The notes under the pieces are model-generated. The model searched no databases, was not told where the DNA came from, and worked only from the letters and a program-made list of their open reading frames with translations. Both the position numbers and the translations under genes were made by a program. Shown here piece by piece: positions 9,133-17,874 of a stretch of DNA of 64,000 nt. Location: the NCBI GenBank assembly GCA_024276995.1, contig JAJRWB010000050.1, positions 129,413 through 193,412 of the forward strand, in the 5' to 3' direction. The stretch's first letter is position 1. Every line of letters begins with the position of its first letter. Source of the stretch: Candidatus Eiseniibacteriota bacterium (GTDB lineage: Bacteria; Orphanbacterota; Orphanbacteria; Orphanbacterales; Orphanbacteraceae).

Positions 9133-10179
9133 TCATCGCACCCGCGCCTGCTCCAGAAGCGACGCGATCGTCTTCGCCACGACGGCGCAACCGGCCGGCG
9201 AGGCGTGGATGTGATCGAGAAGGGGCTCCTCGGCGGCCTCGATGAACGGTTCGATCAGGCTGATCACGGGGGAGCCGGTTTCGCTCCCCACACGAGCGAT
9301 GAGAGGCTGGTAGACGATCAGTTGCGCATCCCCCTTTCTCACCTGGTTCCGGTACGGCCAGATGAGGAAGATCACAGGCACCCCCCGCGCGGCGCATACT
9401 TCATGGATCGCCCGGAGATTCTCCTCGAATTCCTCCGGCGTAACGCGCGGTTCCTTCCCCCGCCGGTCTCCCTCCACCGTCTTCCCACCGGCCACGGCGC
9501 CCGAGCGGCGAAGGAGATCGGTGAGGAGGCGGTAGAAACGGCTTTTTCCGAGGACCGACCGCACCGTCCCCATCCGGAGGAGCCGTCCCGTTTCGGCGTC
9601 GGTTCTCGATCCCCATACATCGGAATCATTGAAGCCGAAAGTCGCGATCACGAGATCGGGCTTGAGATCGAAGCCGGCCCCTTCGAGGTATTTCAAGCCC
9701 TGGTATGAACTGTATCCGGGCACGCCGGCGTTGATCACCTCCACGCCGTCGCCGAGGGTGCGGCTCATCTCTTCTCGCAGCCGCGCGGGCCACGTCTGGG
9801 AGTCGTCCACACCGAGACCGAAGGTGCACGAATTCCCCACGGCGAGCACGCGAAAACCGCGCTTCCTTTCCCGCACCTCGGGCGACCTCAATCCGAGGCT
9901 GTTCGTCGTTACCTCGAAGTCGACACGTCGATCCTTCATCCGGCCCTGCACGCGAAACGAATCGAGGCCCGGCCTTAGTTTCCAGAAGAGAACCGGGTCG
10001 AAGAGCATTGTTTCGTTCAGCCCGGGAAGCCCGAGAACATCGATGATCTGCCGGTGCTCCTCGTAGAGCGTTCCCTTCCCCGGTTTCCAGACGAGTCGGG
10101 CGCCCCCCTCGAAGAGAGTCGCCGCCGCCAGGAGGACGACGATCGAGTAGAGAAACCGTCTCTTTCGGGAGATGTCCAT
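9133..10179 (-). CDS. Membrane-anchored SGNH/GDSL-family hydrolase
   Basis: 348 residues. One N-terminal membrane segment (FLYSIVVLLAAATLFEGGA) anchors a periplasmic or extracellular SGNH domain. Catalytic blocks are visible: block I VLAVGNSCTFG (nucleophile Ser), block II Gly in NAGVPGYSSYQG, block III Asn in ATFGFND, and block V DHIHASPAG (Asp and His). Such proteins act as esterases or O-acetyl transfer/deacetylation partners. The gene is divergent from an MBOAT acyltransferase and its own SGNH-like partner, suggesting a role in polysaccharide or cell-surface O-acetylation (inference). No Shine-Dalgarno precedes the ATG; an extended -10-like TGGTTTACT lies seven bases upstream. Confidence 0.85.
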   Translation of the reverse strand: MDISRKRRFLYSIVVLLAAATLFEGGARLVWKPGKGTLYEEHRQIIDVLGLPGLNETMLFDPVLFWKLRPGLDSFRVQGRMKDRRVDFEVTTNSLGLRSPEVRERKRGFRVLAVGNSCTFGLGVDDSQTWPARLREEMSRTLGDGVEVINAGVPGYSSYQGLKYLEGAGFDLKPDLVIATFGFNDSDVWGSRTDAETGRLLRMGTVRSVLGKSRFYRLLTDLLRRSGAVAGGKTVEGDRRGKEPRVTPEEFEENLRAIHEVCAARGVPVIFLIWPYRNQVRKGDAQLIVYQPLIARVGSETGSPVISLIEPFIEAAEEPLLDHIHASPAGCAVVAKTIASLLEQARVR

Positions 10180-10186
10180 GGATGTC

Positions 10187-10195
10187 AGTAAACCA
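10187..10195 (-). promoter_or_regulatory. Extended -10-like element very close to the SGNH gene start
   Basis: TGGTTTACT on the minus strand ends seven bases before the ATG at 10179. With no Shine-Dalgarno present, the spacing fits a leaderless transcript. Confidence 0.3.
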
Positions 10196-10235
10196 CAGCG
10201 GCGGGCGGGCCGTCGAGTGGCGGCGGGACGGCATC

Positions 10236-10265
10236 TTGGAAATCGGGCGCACGGTGGGTTACAAT
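10236..10265 (+). promoter_or_regulatory. Promoter of the MBOAT gene
   Basis: TTGGAA (10236-10241), an 18-base spacer and TACAAT (10260-10265). It lies downstream of the first in-frame ATG (10182), so it favours the TTG start at 10308, leaving a leader of about 36 bases. Confidence 0.45.
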
Positions 10266-10307
10266 CGCCATTCGACTCTTCAAAACGATCACCCGCGGGG
10301 AACGACG

Positions 10308-11720
10308 TTGCTCTTCAACACGTGGACTTTTTTCGCTTTCGCCCTCGTGGTGTTCCCTCTCTATTATAAGGCGTCTTTCCGCTGGCAGAATCGGCTCCTC
10401 CTCGCGGCAAGCTACGTTTTCTACGGAGCCTGGGACTACCGGTTCCTTTCGCTCATCCTGTTCTCCACCGTGGTCGACTACATCGTGGGGAGGAGAATCG
10501 CCACCACCGAGGTAGCGTCCGCGCGAAGACGCCTCCTCCTGGTCAGCTGCGTCGTCAACCTCGGTCTTCTCGGCGTGTTCAAGTACTTCAACTTCTTCGC
10601 CGACGGCTTCCAGTCGATGCTCGGGATGGCCGGTATCCACACGTCGCCCGTTTCCCTTTCCATCGTTCTTCCCGTCGGCATCTCGTTCTACACGTTTCAG
10701 ACGATGAGCTACACGATCGACATCTACCGCCGCAAACTCGAACCGGTGAGGAACTTCACCGATTTCGCTCTTTTCGTGGCGTACTTCCCCCAGCTGGTCG
10801 CCGGGCCGATCGAGCGGGCGAAGAATCTTCTTCCCCAGATCGTTTCCCCCCGAACGGTGTGCCGCCGCCAGATCATCGAGGGAGCATGGCTCATCGGATG
10901 GGGCCTGTTCAAGAAGGCGATCATCGCCGACAACATCGCGATTTTCGTCGACGAGGCGTTTTTTCCCGGAAACCATTGGGCATCGGGATCGCTCTGCCTC
11001 TTCGCGATCTATGGATTCGCCATCCAGATCTACTGCGACTTCAGCGGCTACTCCGACGTGGCGCGGGGCCTGGGCAAGCTGATGGGCATCGAGATCATGC
11101 AGAATTTCAACCTTCCCTACATGGCGACGAGCCCGCAGGAGTTCTGGCGGCGCTGGCATATCAGTCTTTCCACGTGGCTGCGCGACTACCTTTACGTCTC
11201 GCTCGGCGGAAACCGCCACGGCAGATGGATGACGTACCGAAACCTGATGCTCACCATGGTTCTCGGCGGACTGTGGCACGGCGCGGCGTGGACTTTCGTC
11301 CTATGGGGCGTCTACCAAGGAGCGCTCCTCGCGGTGCATCGTTATCTTTTCGTCGATCTCGGCTTGGCCGGGCCGGGCGGGAAGGCGGGGCGGTGGATTT
11401 CCCGGTTGGTGATGTTCCATCTCACCTGCTTCGGATGGCTGATCTTCCGCGCCGGCAGCGTCGCTCAAATCGGCAGCTTTCTTCGCAGGATCTTCACGAG
11501 TTTCATCCTCGACCTGAACGAGGCGCGGACCGTGTTCGCCGTTCTCTTCTTCGGTGGAATCCTCGCGCTGGTGGAAATGTGGATTCGAAATGTCGATGAC
11601 CCGCGGGTTCGTCCCGGGTGGAACGGCCCGATCGGCGCGGCGGCGGCGACGATCCTCCTGATCGTGGCGCTCATCTTCTGGCCCCCCCAGATCAAGGAGT
11701 TCATCTATTTCCAGTTCTGA
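10308..11720 (+). CDS. MBOAT-family O-acyltransferase (AlgI-like)
   Basis: 470 residues from TTG 10308, which has GGGG seven bases upstream and gives the family's usual N-terminus LLFNTWTFFAFALVVFPLYY; the frame continues up to an ATG at 10182, but that extension is non-family sequence. Multiple membrane helices run throughout. MBOAT hallmarks are VLPVGISFYTFQTMSY, YFPQLVAGPIERA, FWRRWHISLSTWLRDYLY and the catalytic-His region GGLWHGAAW. AlgI-like proteins move acetyl groups across the inner membrane to exported polysaccharide with an SGNH partner. The next gene encodes such a partner, with which the stop region overlaps or nearly overlaps. Confidence 0.92.
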   Translation: MLFNTWTFFAFALVVFPLYYKASFRWQNRLLLAASYVFYGAWDYRFLSLILFSTVVDYIVGRRIATTEVASARRRLLLVSCVVNLGLLGVFKYFNFFADGFQSMLGMAGIHTSPVSLSIVLPVGISFYTFQTMSYTIDIYRRKLEPVRNFTDFALFVAYFPQLVAGPIERAKNLLPQIVSPRTVCRRQIIEGAWLIGWGLFKKAIIADNIAIFVDEAFFPGNHWASGSLCLFAIYGFAIQIYCDFSGYSDVARGLGKLMGIEIMQNFNLPYMATSPQEFWRRWHISLSTWLRDYLYVSLGGNRHGRWMTYRNLMLTMVLGGLWHGAAWTFVLWGVYQGALLAVHRYLFVDLGLAGPGGKAGRWISRLVMFHLTCFGWLIFRAGSVAQIGSFLRRIFTSFILDLNEARTVFAVLFFGGILALVEMWIRNVDDPRVRPGWNGPIGAAAATILLIVALIFWPPQIKEFIYFQF

Positions 11721-11769
11721 GAAAAAGCCGCTCCCGTTTCACGGGCCGCTCGTCTGGATCGTCGCACCG

Positions 11770-12813
11770 ATGATCGTCTTCCTCGTCGCCGAGTTCACCG
11801 TCCGCGCCCTCGATGCGCGGCGTGTCGATCCGACCACCTACCCCGGGGCGATGAAGATCGCCGCACGCGAGAGCATCGACTTCATCTTCACCGGGACGTC
11901 CCGGACCGCCGGAGGGATCGCTCTTTCCGTATGGGACGAGGAACTTTCCCGTCACGAAGGGCGCGCGGTGCGTTCCCTCAACCTGGCGCAGCCGTACTCG
12001 GGCGGCGCACCGAACTATTTCGGACTGCGGGAACTCGCCGACCGACGAGCACGGAGTCTTGCCGGCTGCACCGTTTTTTTCGAACTCTCGGCGGGCCTTC
12101 CCGCGTTCACACGGAAGTGGGACGATCCGTGGTATTTCGAGGGGAACGCGCAGATCGTCGTCGACTACATGCGTCCCGCCGATCTCGCCCGCTTCCTCTC
12201 CACCGACGAACCGTTCGACCGGAAGGCGGATATCGTCTTCCGCTACTTCACGAGGACGTCACGTCTGTTATCGCTCCGCCGGTCGCTCCAGCGCTCCGTC
12301 TCGTGGCGCGGCCTCGCGATCACGCGACGGCTTCTCACCGCGCTCGGAGGGGAGTACCGCGAGAATCTTCTCGGCGCGAAGCTTCCGCCGATCCGCGTGC
12401 TTCGCACCGACGAGCATGGCGTCCGGTTGCAGAGAGAACGGATCCGCGCGAGAACGAGCCGGGACGCGCTCGCCCGGCAGAAACCGCTCCGGCCGTGGAA
12501 GGAAACCATCGTCTGCGCCGCGGCGATCATGCTGAAGGAGAGGGGAATCGCCGTGGCGTTTCACGAGGTGCCCGCGCCGTCGTTCGCGTGGACGGTGAAC
12601 GAAACGGAAACGAGGCGCCTCGACCGCGCCGACTTCGAGGCATGGGCGAAGGGAAACGACATCCCGATCATCCGAAGCCACATCGCCGTGACGGACGACG
12701 ACTTTCCCGACCTCTCCCACCTCGCGCGAAGCAGGCGAGAGGAGTATACCCGCGCGCTGGCGGCGGATTTCGTCGCCCGAGAGGGGAAAGGGGGACGGGA
12801 GCCGCCTGATTGA
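11770..12813 (+). CDS. Membrane-anchored SGNH-like partner of the MBOAT acyltransferase
   Basis: 347 residues from the first ATG. Block I-like FIFTGTSRTAGGIALSV, a Leu-Asn-Leu-Ala block II-like segment (VRSLNLAQPYSGG) and a C-terminal DLSHLARSRREEY (Asp-x-x-His) fit an AlgJ/SGNH-type fold, though weakly. The ATG cuts a hydrophobic segment in half: the frame is open upstream and reads SSSEKKPLPFHGPLVWIVAP before the ATG, restoring a full membrane anchor. The only start-like codon there is ATT at 11707, seven bases after AAGGAG, overlapping the MBOAT stop. The true start is therefore uncertain. Confidence 0.75.
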   Translation: MIVFLVAEFTVRALDARRVDPTTYPGAMKIAARESIDFIFTGTSRTAGGIALSVWDEELSRHEGRAVRSLNLAQPYSGGAPNYFGLRELADRRARSLAGCTVFFELSAGLPAFTRKWDDPWYFEGNAQIVVDYMRPADLARFLSTDEPFDRKADIVFRYFTRTSRLLSLRRSLQRSVSWRGLAITRRLLTALGGEYRENLLGAKLPPIRVLRTDEHGVRLQRERIRARTSRDALARQKPLRPWKETIVCAAAIMLKERGIAVAFHEVPAPSFAWTVNETETRRLDRADFEAWAKGNDIPIIRSHIAVTDDDFPDLSHLARSRREEYTRALAADFVAREGKGGREPPD

Positions 12814-12894
12814 CGAACCGTATTCTACGACCAATCCACCGATACGTTTCTTGCTCTTGTGGCCGCCGGGTGACCCTTCCCCGCACCGATTTCC

Positions 12895-12903
12895 TGCTAT
12901 AAT
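12895..12903 (+). promoter_or_regulatory. Extended -10 promoter of the M28 peptidase gene
   Basis: TGCTATAAT is a perfect extended -10. No good -35 is seen, as is usual for extended -10 promoters. The leader would be about 40 bases and contains the GGAGG used by the GTG start at 12950. Confidence 0.55.
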
Positions 12904-12949
12904 CCCCCTCTCGCCGTAAAGATACGGCCGGCGGAGAGGAGGGTATCGA

Positions 12950-14422
12950 GTGACATGGCATCGCGATTCCGGTTTATCCCGCATATCGATTGTCGCTCTT
13001 GCCGCCTCGGCCGCGCTTTTCGCGACGCCGCCGACCGCCGGCGCGGGGGAGGGCGCTGACATGATCGATCCGGCGGCGACATACCGCGACCAGGCGGCCC
13101 GGCTGATCGGTGAGGCGATCGTCTCGAACCACGCATACGACAACCTCGAATACCTCTGCGACCGGATCGGCAATCGGTTGAGCGGATCGACCGCCCTGGA
13201 AGAGGCGGTGCAGTGGGCGGCCGATCTGATGAAGAGAGAAGGCCTCTCCAATGTGAGGCTCGAGGAGGTCCCCGTCCCGGTCTGGGTTCGCGGCGCCGAG
13301 AGCGCGCGGATCGTGACACCCGTTTCGCTCGACCTGAATCTTCTCGGCCTCGGCATGAGCGTCGGCACGCCGCCCGGCGGGATCGAGGCGGAAGTGGTCG
13401 TGGTCCGTTCGTTCGATGAACTCGACACTCTCGGCGAGGATGGCGTTTCGGGGAAGATCGTCCTCTACGACGTTCCGTACGAAGGATACGGCGCCACGGT
13501 GACATACAGGATGGACGGCCCCTCCCGCGCCGGTGCTCTCGGCGCCGTGGCCGCCCTCGTCCGCTCGATCGGTCCGATCAGCTACGACACGCCGCACACC
13601 GGCACGCTTCGTTACAGCGACGACGCCCCGAAGATTCCCGCGGCAGCGATCACCATCGAAAACTCGGCTCTTATCGGCAGGCTCGTCGATAACGGAGAGA
13701 AAGTGACGATCCATCTCGAGATGGAAGCGCGTACTCTGGACGACGCAATATCGGCCAACGTGATCGGCGAGATTCCCGGCTCCGAGAAACCCGGCGAAAT
13801 CGTTCTTCGCGGCGCACATCTCGACTCGTGGGACGTCGGCCAGGGGGCGCAGGACGACGGCGTGGGTTGCGTGATCGCCCTGGAAGCGGCGAGGTTGATC
13901 GGCACGCTCGGTCTTTCGCCGCGCCGGACGATCCGCGTGGTGTTCTTCACCAACGAAGAGAACGGGACGCGCGGCGGGAAGAAATATCTCGAGGAACACG
14001 GCTGGGAACTCTCACAGCACGTGGCGGCGATCGAATCCGATTCGGGAAACGGCCCGGCGGAAGGATTCCACCTCGACCTGAGGGCGCGGGAAGGACGCGA
14101 CGACGGTGAAGCCGAGAACGAGCGCGCCGAAGCGCTCGCCACGATGAGGTCGATCGGCTCGCTTCTCGAACTCACGGGCTCTTCGACTATGAAGAAAGGG
14201 TGGTCGGGTGTCGACATCGGGCCGATCGTCGCCGCCGGTGTCGTCGGGCTCGGTCTCGCCCACGACACGAGCGCCTATTTCAACGTCCATCATACGAGGG
14301 CGGACACTTTCGAAAAGATTGATCGCGGTGACCTGGCGAAGAACGTTGCCGCCATGGCGGTGATGGCTTATGTTCTCGCCGACATGCCGGAACGGCTGGC
14401 GCCGCCCGCAACGAACCGATGA
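12950..14422 (+). CDS. Secreted M28-family metallopeptidase with PA-type insert
   Basis: 490 residues starting at GTG behind a GAGGAGGG stretch. A signal peptide (ISIVALAASAALFATPP) directs it out of the cytoplasm. A PA-like region (about 100-240) precedes the zinc peptidase domain. All co-catalytic zinc ligands are visible: His and Asp in GAHLDSWDVG, Asp in GAQDDGVGC, Glu-Glu in FTNEENGTRGG, the acidic ligand in AIESDSGNG, and His in NVHHTRADTF. It resembles carboxypeptidase Q/plasma glutamate carboxypeptidase-type enzymes that trim peptides or dipeptides. A dedicated promoter lies upstream; the next gene starts 16 bases after its stop. Confidence 0.9.
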   Translation: MTWHRDSGLSRISIVALAASAALFATPPTAGAGEGADMIDPAATYRDQAARLIGEAIVSNHAYDNLEYLCDRIGNRLSGSTALEEAVQWAADLMKREGLSNVRLEEVPVPVWVRGAESARIVTPVSLDLNLLGLGMSVGTPPGGIEAEVVVVRSFDELDTLGEDGVSGKIVLYDVPYEGYGATVTYRMDGPSRAGALGAVAALVRSIGPISYDTPHTGTLRYSDDAPKIPAAAITIENSALIGRLVDNGEKVTIHLEMEARTLDDAISANVIGEIPGSEKPGEIVLRGAHLDSWDVGQGAQDDGVGCVIALEAARLIGTLGLSPRRTIRVVFFTNEENGTRGGKKYLEEHGWELSQHVAAIESDSGNGPAEGFHLDLRAREGRDDGEAENERAEALATMRSIGSLLELTGSSTMKKGWSGVDIGPIVAAGVVGLGLAHDTSAYFNVHHTRADTFEKIDRGDLAKNVAAMAVMAYVLADMPERLAPPATNR

Positions 14423-14437
14423 AAAGGATATGAACCG

Positions 14438-15697
14438 ATGAGTGAACTGATCGACAACAAGGCGCACCGGATTCGGACACTGAAGGAAATCATTCGGCGT
14501 TTCAGCGAAGGAGGCGCCGCCGAGGAGGCGAAGGCGAAGCTGCGGGAGCTTATGAACGAGGTCGACGCCGGCGAAATCGCGGCGATGGAGCAGGAGTTGA
14601 TCGCCGACGGCATGCCGGTGGAACGGGTTCGTTCGATGTGTGACGCCCACTCCGAGCTGCTGCGCGAGTTCGTCATCGCACCACCCGAACGACCCGACAT
14701 CGGGCCGGGCCATCCGGCGCACACCCTCCGGCTCGAGAACGCCGCGCTGAAAGAGGCGATCGGGAAGACGCGCGCCCTTCTCGATAAGCTGAAAGACCCG
14801 GCGGAAGACGGCGGCGGTCGGGCAAACGATACCCGCGCCCTCCGCGAGCTGTTCGAGCGGATCTCCCTCGTCGATCGCCATTACCGGAGAAAGGAAAACC
14901 TCATCTTCTCCGTCCTCGAACGCCATGGGATCGCCGGTCCGTCGAAGGTAATGTGGGCGAAGGACGACGAGGTGCGCGATCTTCTCGCCGCGTTCGGCAA
15001 GGCGATCCCCGCGGACGACGCGCCGCCGGAAGAATGGGCCGACGTGGCGGAGAAAAGCGCCGAACCGGCGCTCGGCGCCGTGACCGAGATGATCTTCAAG
15101 GAAGAGAAGATCCTCCTGCCGATGTGTCTCGGCGCGTTCACCGACCAGGAATGGGATGAGATCCGTTCCCAGTCGGACGACTACGGCTACTGCCTGATCG
15201 ACACACCCCCTTCCTTCACCGCACGCCCCGCACCGCCGGTCGATCCGGTCCATGTCGCCGATAACGGAAGAATCGCGGGAGACATCGTCTTCCCCACGGG
15301 AAATCTTTCGTTTGAGCAACTCCTCGGCCTCTTCCGCCACCTTCCGGTGGACATCACCTACGTCGACGCCGACGACCGCGTCCGCTTCTTCTCCGAGGGA
15401 CCGAAACGGATCTTCGAGAGGAGCGCGGCGATTATCGGTCGGAAGGTGGAGGACTGCCATCCTCCGAAGAGCGTTTCCGTGGTGAAACGGATCATCGACG
15501 ACTTCCGGTCGAACAGGCAGGATGTGGCGGTGTTCTGGATCGATATGAACGGCGCCTTCATTCATATCCGTTACTTCGCCGTGCGCGACGACAACGGGGA
15601 ATACATAGGTACCCTCGAGGTGACCCAGGACGTGACCGGTATCCGCATGCTCGAGGGGGAGCGGCGGCTTCTCCAGTACGAGTCGCCCGGCGCGTGA
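14438..15697 (+). CDS. DUF438 / hemerythrin-like / PAS sensor protein
   Basis: 419 residues, soluble. An N-terminal DUF438 segment (LKEIIRRFSEGG...EVDAGEIAAMEQELIADG) is followed by a helical hemerythrin-like HHE domain (about 80-230) with His/Glu pairs in GHPAHTLRLENAALKEAI, DRHYRRKENLIFSVLERHG and EMIFKEEKILLPM. A C-terminal PAS domain (about 300-410; ITYVDADDRVRFFSEGPKRIF, FIHIRYFAVRDDNGEY) ends with the typical EVTQDVTGI. This domain order is a known family in anaerobes and is thought to sense oxygen, redox or NO; no output domain is present. Confidence 0.9.
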   Translation: MSELIDNKAHRIRTLKEIIRRFSEGGAAEEAKAKLRELMNEVDAGEIAAMEQELIADGMPVERVRSMCDAHSELLREFVIAPPERPDIGPGHPAHTLRLENAALKEAIGKTRALLDKLKDPAEDGGGRANDTRALRELFERISLVDRHYRRKENLIFSVLERHGIAGPSKVMWAKDDEVRDLLAAFGKAIPADDAPPEEWADVAEKSAEPALGAVTEMIFKEEKILLPMCLGAFTDQEWDEIRSQSDDYGYCLIDTPPSFTARPAPPVDPVHVADNGRIAGDIVFPTGNLSFEQLLGLFRHLPVDITYVDADDRVRFFSEGPKRIFERSAAIIGRKVEDCHPPKSVSVVKRIIDDFRSNRQDVAVFWIDMNGAFIHIRYFAVRDDNGEYIGTLEVTQDVTGIRMLEGERRLLQYESPGA

Positions 15698-15725
15698 CGC
15701 GTGACAAGAAGGGAAGGTGAACGAT

Positions 15726-16103
15726 ATGCTCCCGAAACTGGCGGCCATCGCCGCCCTCGGTGCGCTCGGCAGCGTGACCCGCTACATCGTGGCGGGAATC
15801 GTCCAGCAGGGCACGTCGGGCGCCTTCCCGTGGGGAACCCTCGTGGTGAACTGTGCCGGCTGCCTCCTCTTCGGCTTCGTTTGGTCCCTCGCCGACGAGA
15901 GAATGATCATCACGGGCGGCATGAGAACGGTGATCCTTATAGGCTTTCTAGGCGCGCTCACCACATACTCCACGTTCGCATTCGAGACGGCGCAGCTCGC
16001 CCGCGATTCCCAGTGGCTTTACGCGGTGGGCAACATGGCACTTCAAAACGGGGCGGGCGTCGCCGCGATCATCGCCGGCGTGGTAATCGGAAAAATGCTT
16101 TAG
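15726..16103 (+). CDS. crcB: Fluoride channel FluC/CrcB
   Basis: 125 residues, four membrane helices. Family motifs are ALGALGSVTRYIV, GTLVVNCAGCLLFGF and GFLGALTTYSTFAFE, the last holding the Phe/Thr/Ser fluoride-path and sodium-site region. FluC dimers export toxic fluoride. A GTG at 15717 is also in frame, but GGAAGG (15712-15717) overlaps it and sits eight bases before ATG 15726, so the ATG is preferred. The DUF190 gene follows after 19 bases, a common pairing. Confidence 0.93.
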   Translation: MLPKLAAIAALGALGSVTRYIVAGIVQQGTSGAFPWGTLVVNCAGCLLFGFVWSLADERMIITGGMRTVILIGFLGALTTYSTFAFETAQLARDSQWLYAVGNMALQNGAGVAAIIAGVVIGKML

Positions 16104-16122
16104 GATAGAAGGGAAGAAGCCG

Positions 16123-16497
16123 ATGAAACCTGGAAGCGCGGGAGAACTCCTTCGGATCTTCATCGGGGAGAGCGATAAGCACGAGGGGAAGCCTCTCTAC
16201 GAGGCGATCGTGCAGGAGGCGCGGGCAAGGGGAATCGCCGGCGCCACCGTGCTGCGCGGATCTCTCGGCTTCGGGGCCAACAGCAGGGTGATCCATACCG
16301 CCAAAGTACTCCGTCTTTCGGACGATCTTCCCATGGTGGTGGAGATCGTCGACAAGCCGGAGGTGATCGAGGCGTTCCTCCCGGTGCTCGACGCCATGAT
16401 GAAGGGTGGCGGCATGGTGACCCTCGAGAAGATGCGTATCATCGCCTACAGACACAGCCGCGCCGGGGAAGATCGGGAGAAACCGGTCGAGCCGTAA
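16123..16497 (+). CDS. DUF190 family protein
   Basis: 124 residues, soluble. The sequence shows the DUF190 pattern LLRIFIGESDKHEGKPLYEAIV, GIAGATVLRGSLGFGANSRVIHTAK and LPMVVEIVDKPEVIEAFLPVL, a PII-like alpha/beta fold. These proteins are found next to crcB in many bacteria and are presumed to take part in fluoride or small-ligand regulation, but no reaction is established. It is co-transcribed with crcB by position. Its stop lies five bases from the stop of the convergent HMG-CoA lyase gene. Confidence 0.9.
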   Translation: MKPGSAGELLRIFIGESDKHEGKPLYEAIVQEARARGIAGATVLRGSLGFGANSRVIHTAKVLRLSDDLPMVVEIVDKPEVIEAFLPVLDAMMKGGGMVTLEKMRIIAYRHSRAGEDREKPVEP

Positions 16498-16501
16498 AGG
16501 T

Positions 16502-17413
16502 TCATGTCGGGCGGCCCGTCCCCCGGCCCCCATCGCCGTCCGGCGGCGCTCCCCGCTTCACCATGCCGAGATGGGAGCCGATCGACCTTCCGAGGTACGG
16601 CTCGATCACTTTCGCCGCCTCCACCACCGCATCGAGGTCGACGCCGGTCTGCACGCCGCTCGCGGTGAGGGCGAACACCAGGTCCTCGGTGGCGATATTC
16701 CCCGTCGCCCCGGTGGCGTACGGGCATCCGCCGAGAGCGCCGGCGGAGCTGTCGAACGTGTCGATGCCGTATTCGCCCCACGCGGTGAACGCGTTCGCCA
16801 CCGCCATGCCGTATGTGTCGTGAAAGTGGAGCGCCACGGGAACATCGCACGGTAGGATCACGTCGAGAAGCCGGCGCACTTCGTCGGGCGACGCCTTCCC
16901 CACCGTGTCGGCGATGGAAAGCTCGTTCACGCCGAGGTCGACAAGGCGTTCCATTACATCGAGCACGGCGCGCGGCGCGACCCTCTCTTCGTAGGGACAC
17001 CAGATCGCCGTCGATACGTACCCCCGCACCGGCACGGTCGAACGGCGGATCACCGGGCGGAACCGTTCGATCGATTCCTCCGTGGTGGCATTGATATTGA
17101 AGCGGTTGAACGTCTGCGAGGCGGCGGTGAACACGGAGATCTTGTCGGCGCCGCTCGCTTCGGCGCGGTCCATCCCCTTCTCGTTCGGCACGAGAGCGGA
17201 GTAGACAACGCCGGGCGACCGCGTGATGCCGGCGAACACATCTTCCGCGTCGGAAAGCTGCGGAACCCACCGGGGGGATACGAACGAAGTGATCTCGATC
17301 TCCGCGACCCCGGTCTTCCCGAGGGCGTCGACGAAGGCGATCTTCTCCGCCGTGGGGACGGCGCTTTTCTCGTTTTGAAGTCCGTCCCGAGGGGCGACTT
17401 CGACGATCTTCAC
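16502..17413 (-). CDS. mvaB: Hydroxymethylglutaryl-CoA lyase
   Basis: 303 residues, full length for the family. It cleaves HMG-CoA to acetoacetate and acetyl-CoA, the last step of leucine breakdown. Visible features are the N-terminal VEVAPRDGLQNE (metal-site Asp and substrate Arg), ITSFVSPRWVPQL, the HFHDTYGMA metal ligands, and the catalytic-Cys signature GGCPYATGATGNIATED. It overlaps the biotin-carrier gene upstream by four bases and closes the carboxylase operon. Confidence 0.94.
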   Translation of the reverse strand: MKIVEVAPRDGLQNEKSAVPTAEKIAFVDALGKTGVAEIEITSFVSPRWVPQLSDAEDVFAGITRSPGVVYSALVPNEKGMDRAEASGADKISVFTAASQTFNRFNINATTEESIERFRPVIRRSTVPVRGYVSTAIWCPYEERVAPRAVLDVMERLVDLGVNELSIADTVGKASPDEVRRLLDVILPCDVPVALHFHDTYGMAVANAFTAWGEYGIDTFDSSAGALGGCPYATGATGNIATEDLVFALTASGVQTGVDLDAVVEAAKVIEPYLGRSIGSHLGMVKRGAPPDGDGGRGTGRPT

Positions 17414-17874
17414 GACCTGTCTTTCAGCCGCACGAGGATCGCACCGAGATCGACAAGCTGATCGACGGCGCAGCTCACCGATTCCACTTCGCCGTCTCTG
17501 GGCGATTCGATCCGAAACTCCATCTTCATGGCACTCACGACGGCGAGGAGATCACCTTCTTTCACCGCATCGCCCGGCGCCACGTTGACCGACACGACGT
17601 TGCCCGTCATCGGCGAGCGGATCTCGTCATTCGCGGCGCCGGCGGCGGCCGTCGGTTTCGGGTACTCGAGAAACGCCGTAACGCCTTCCGCGGTGACCCA
17701 GACGCCGTCGCGCGTCGGGGCGACGGCGAAACGGAAACGTCCGGCGGGGGTGATCACCCTGTCGCCGTCGATGCGCGCTTCGAAGGTTTCCCGCTCCCGT
17801 CCGTCACGGGAAAGGTGAAGCTCGCCGTTTTCGAGAACCGCCTCGATGATTTCGTTCCGCCAGACGAACTTCAC
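17410..17874 (-). CDS. Biotin carboxyl carrier protein (methylcrotonyl-CoA carboxylase carrier chain)
   Basis: 154 residues from GTG 17874, which overlaps the biotin carboxylase stop (GTGA) and has GGAGG eight bases before it. The frame continues upstream to other possible starts, but spacing favours the GTG. The C-terminal biotinyl domain (about 85-154) carries VVSAMKMEF, with the biotinylated Lys between two Met. The N-terminal half resembles the BT linker region of MccA/PccA. In most methylcrotonyl-CoA carboxylases this domain is fused to the biotin carboxylase; here it is a separate gene. Confidence 0.9.
   Translation of the reverse strand: MKFVWRNEIIEAVLENGELHLSRDGRERETFEARIDGDRVITPAGRFRFAVAPTRDGVWVTAEGVTAFLEYPKPTAAAGAANDEIRSPMTGNVVSVNVAPGDAVKEGDLLAVVSAMKMEFRIESPRDGEVESVSCAVDQLVDLGAILVRLKDRS

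Noticed and set aside
10182-10307. Upstream ATG extension of the MBOAT gene
   Set aside because: The added 42 residues are not hydrophobic or family-like, a promoter (10236-10265) lies inside them, and TTG 10308 has a good ribosome site and gives the usual MBOAT N-terminus.
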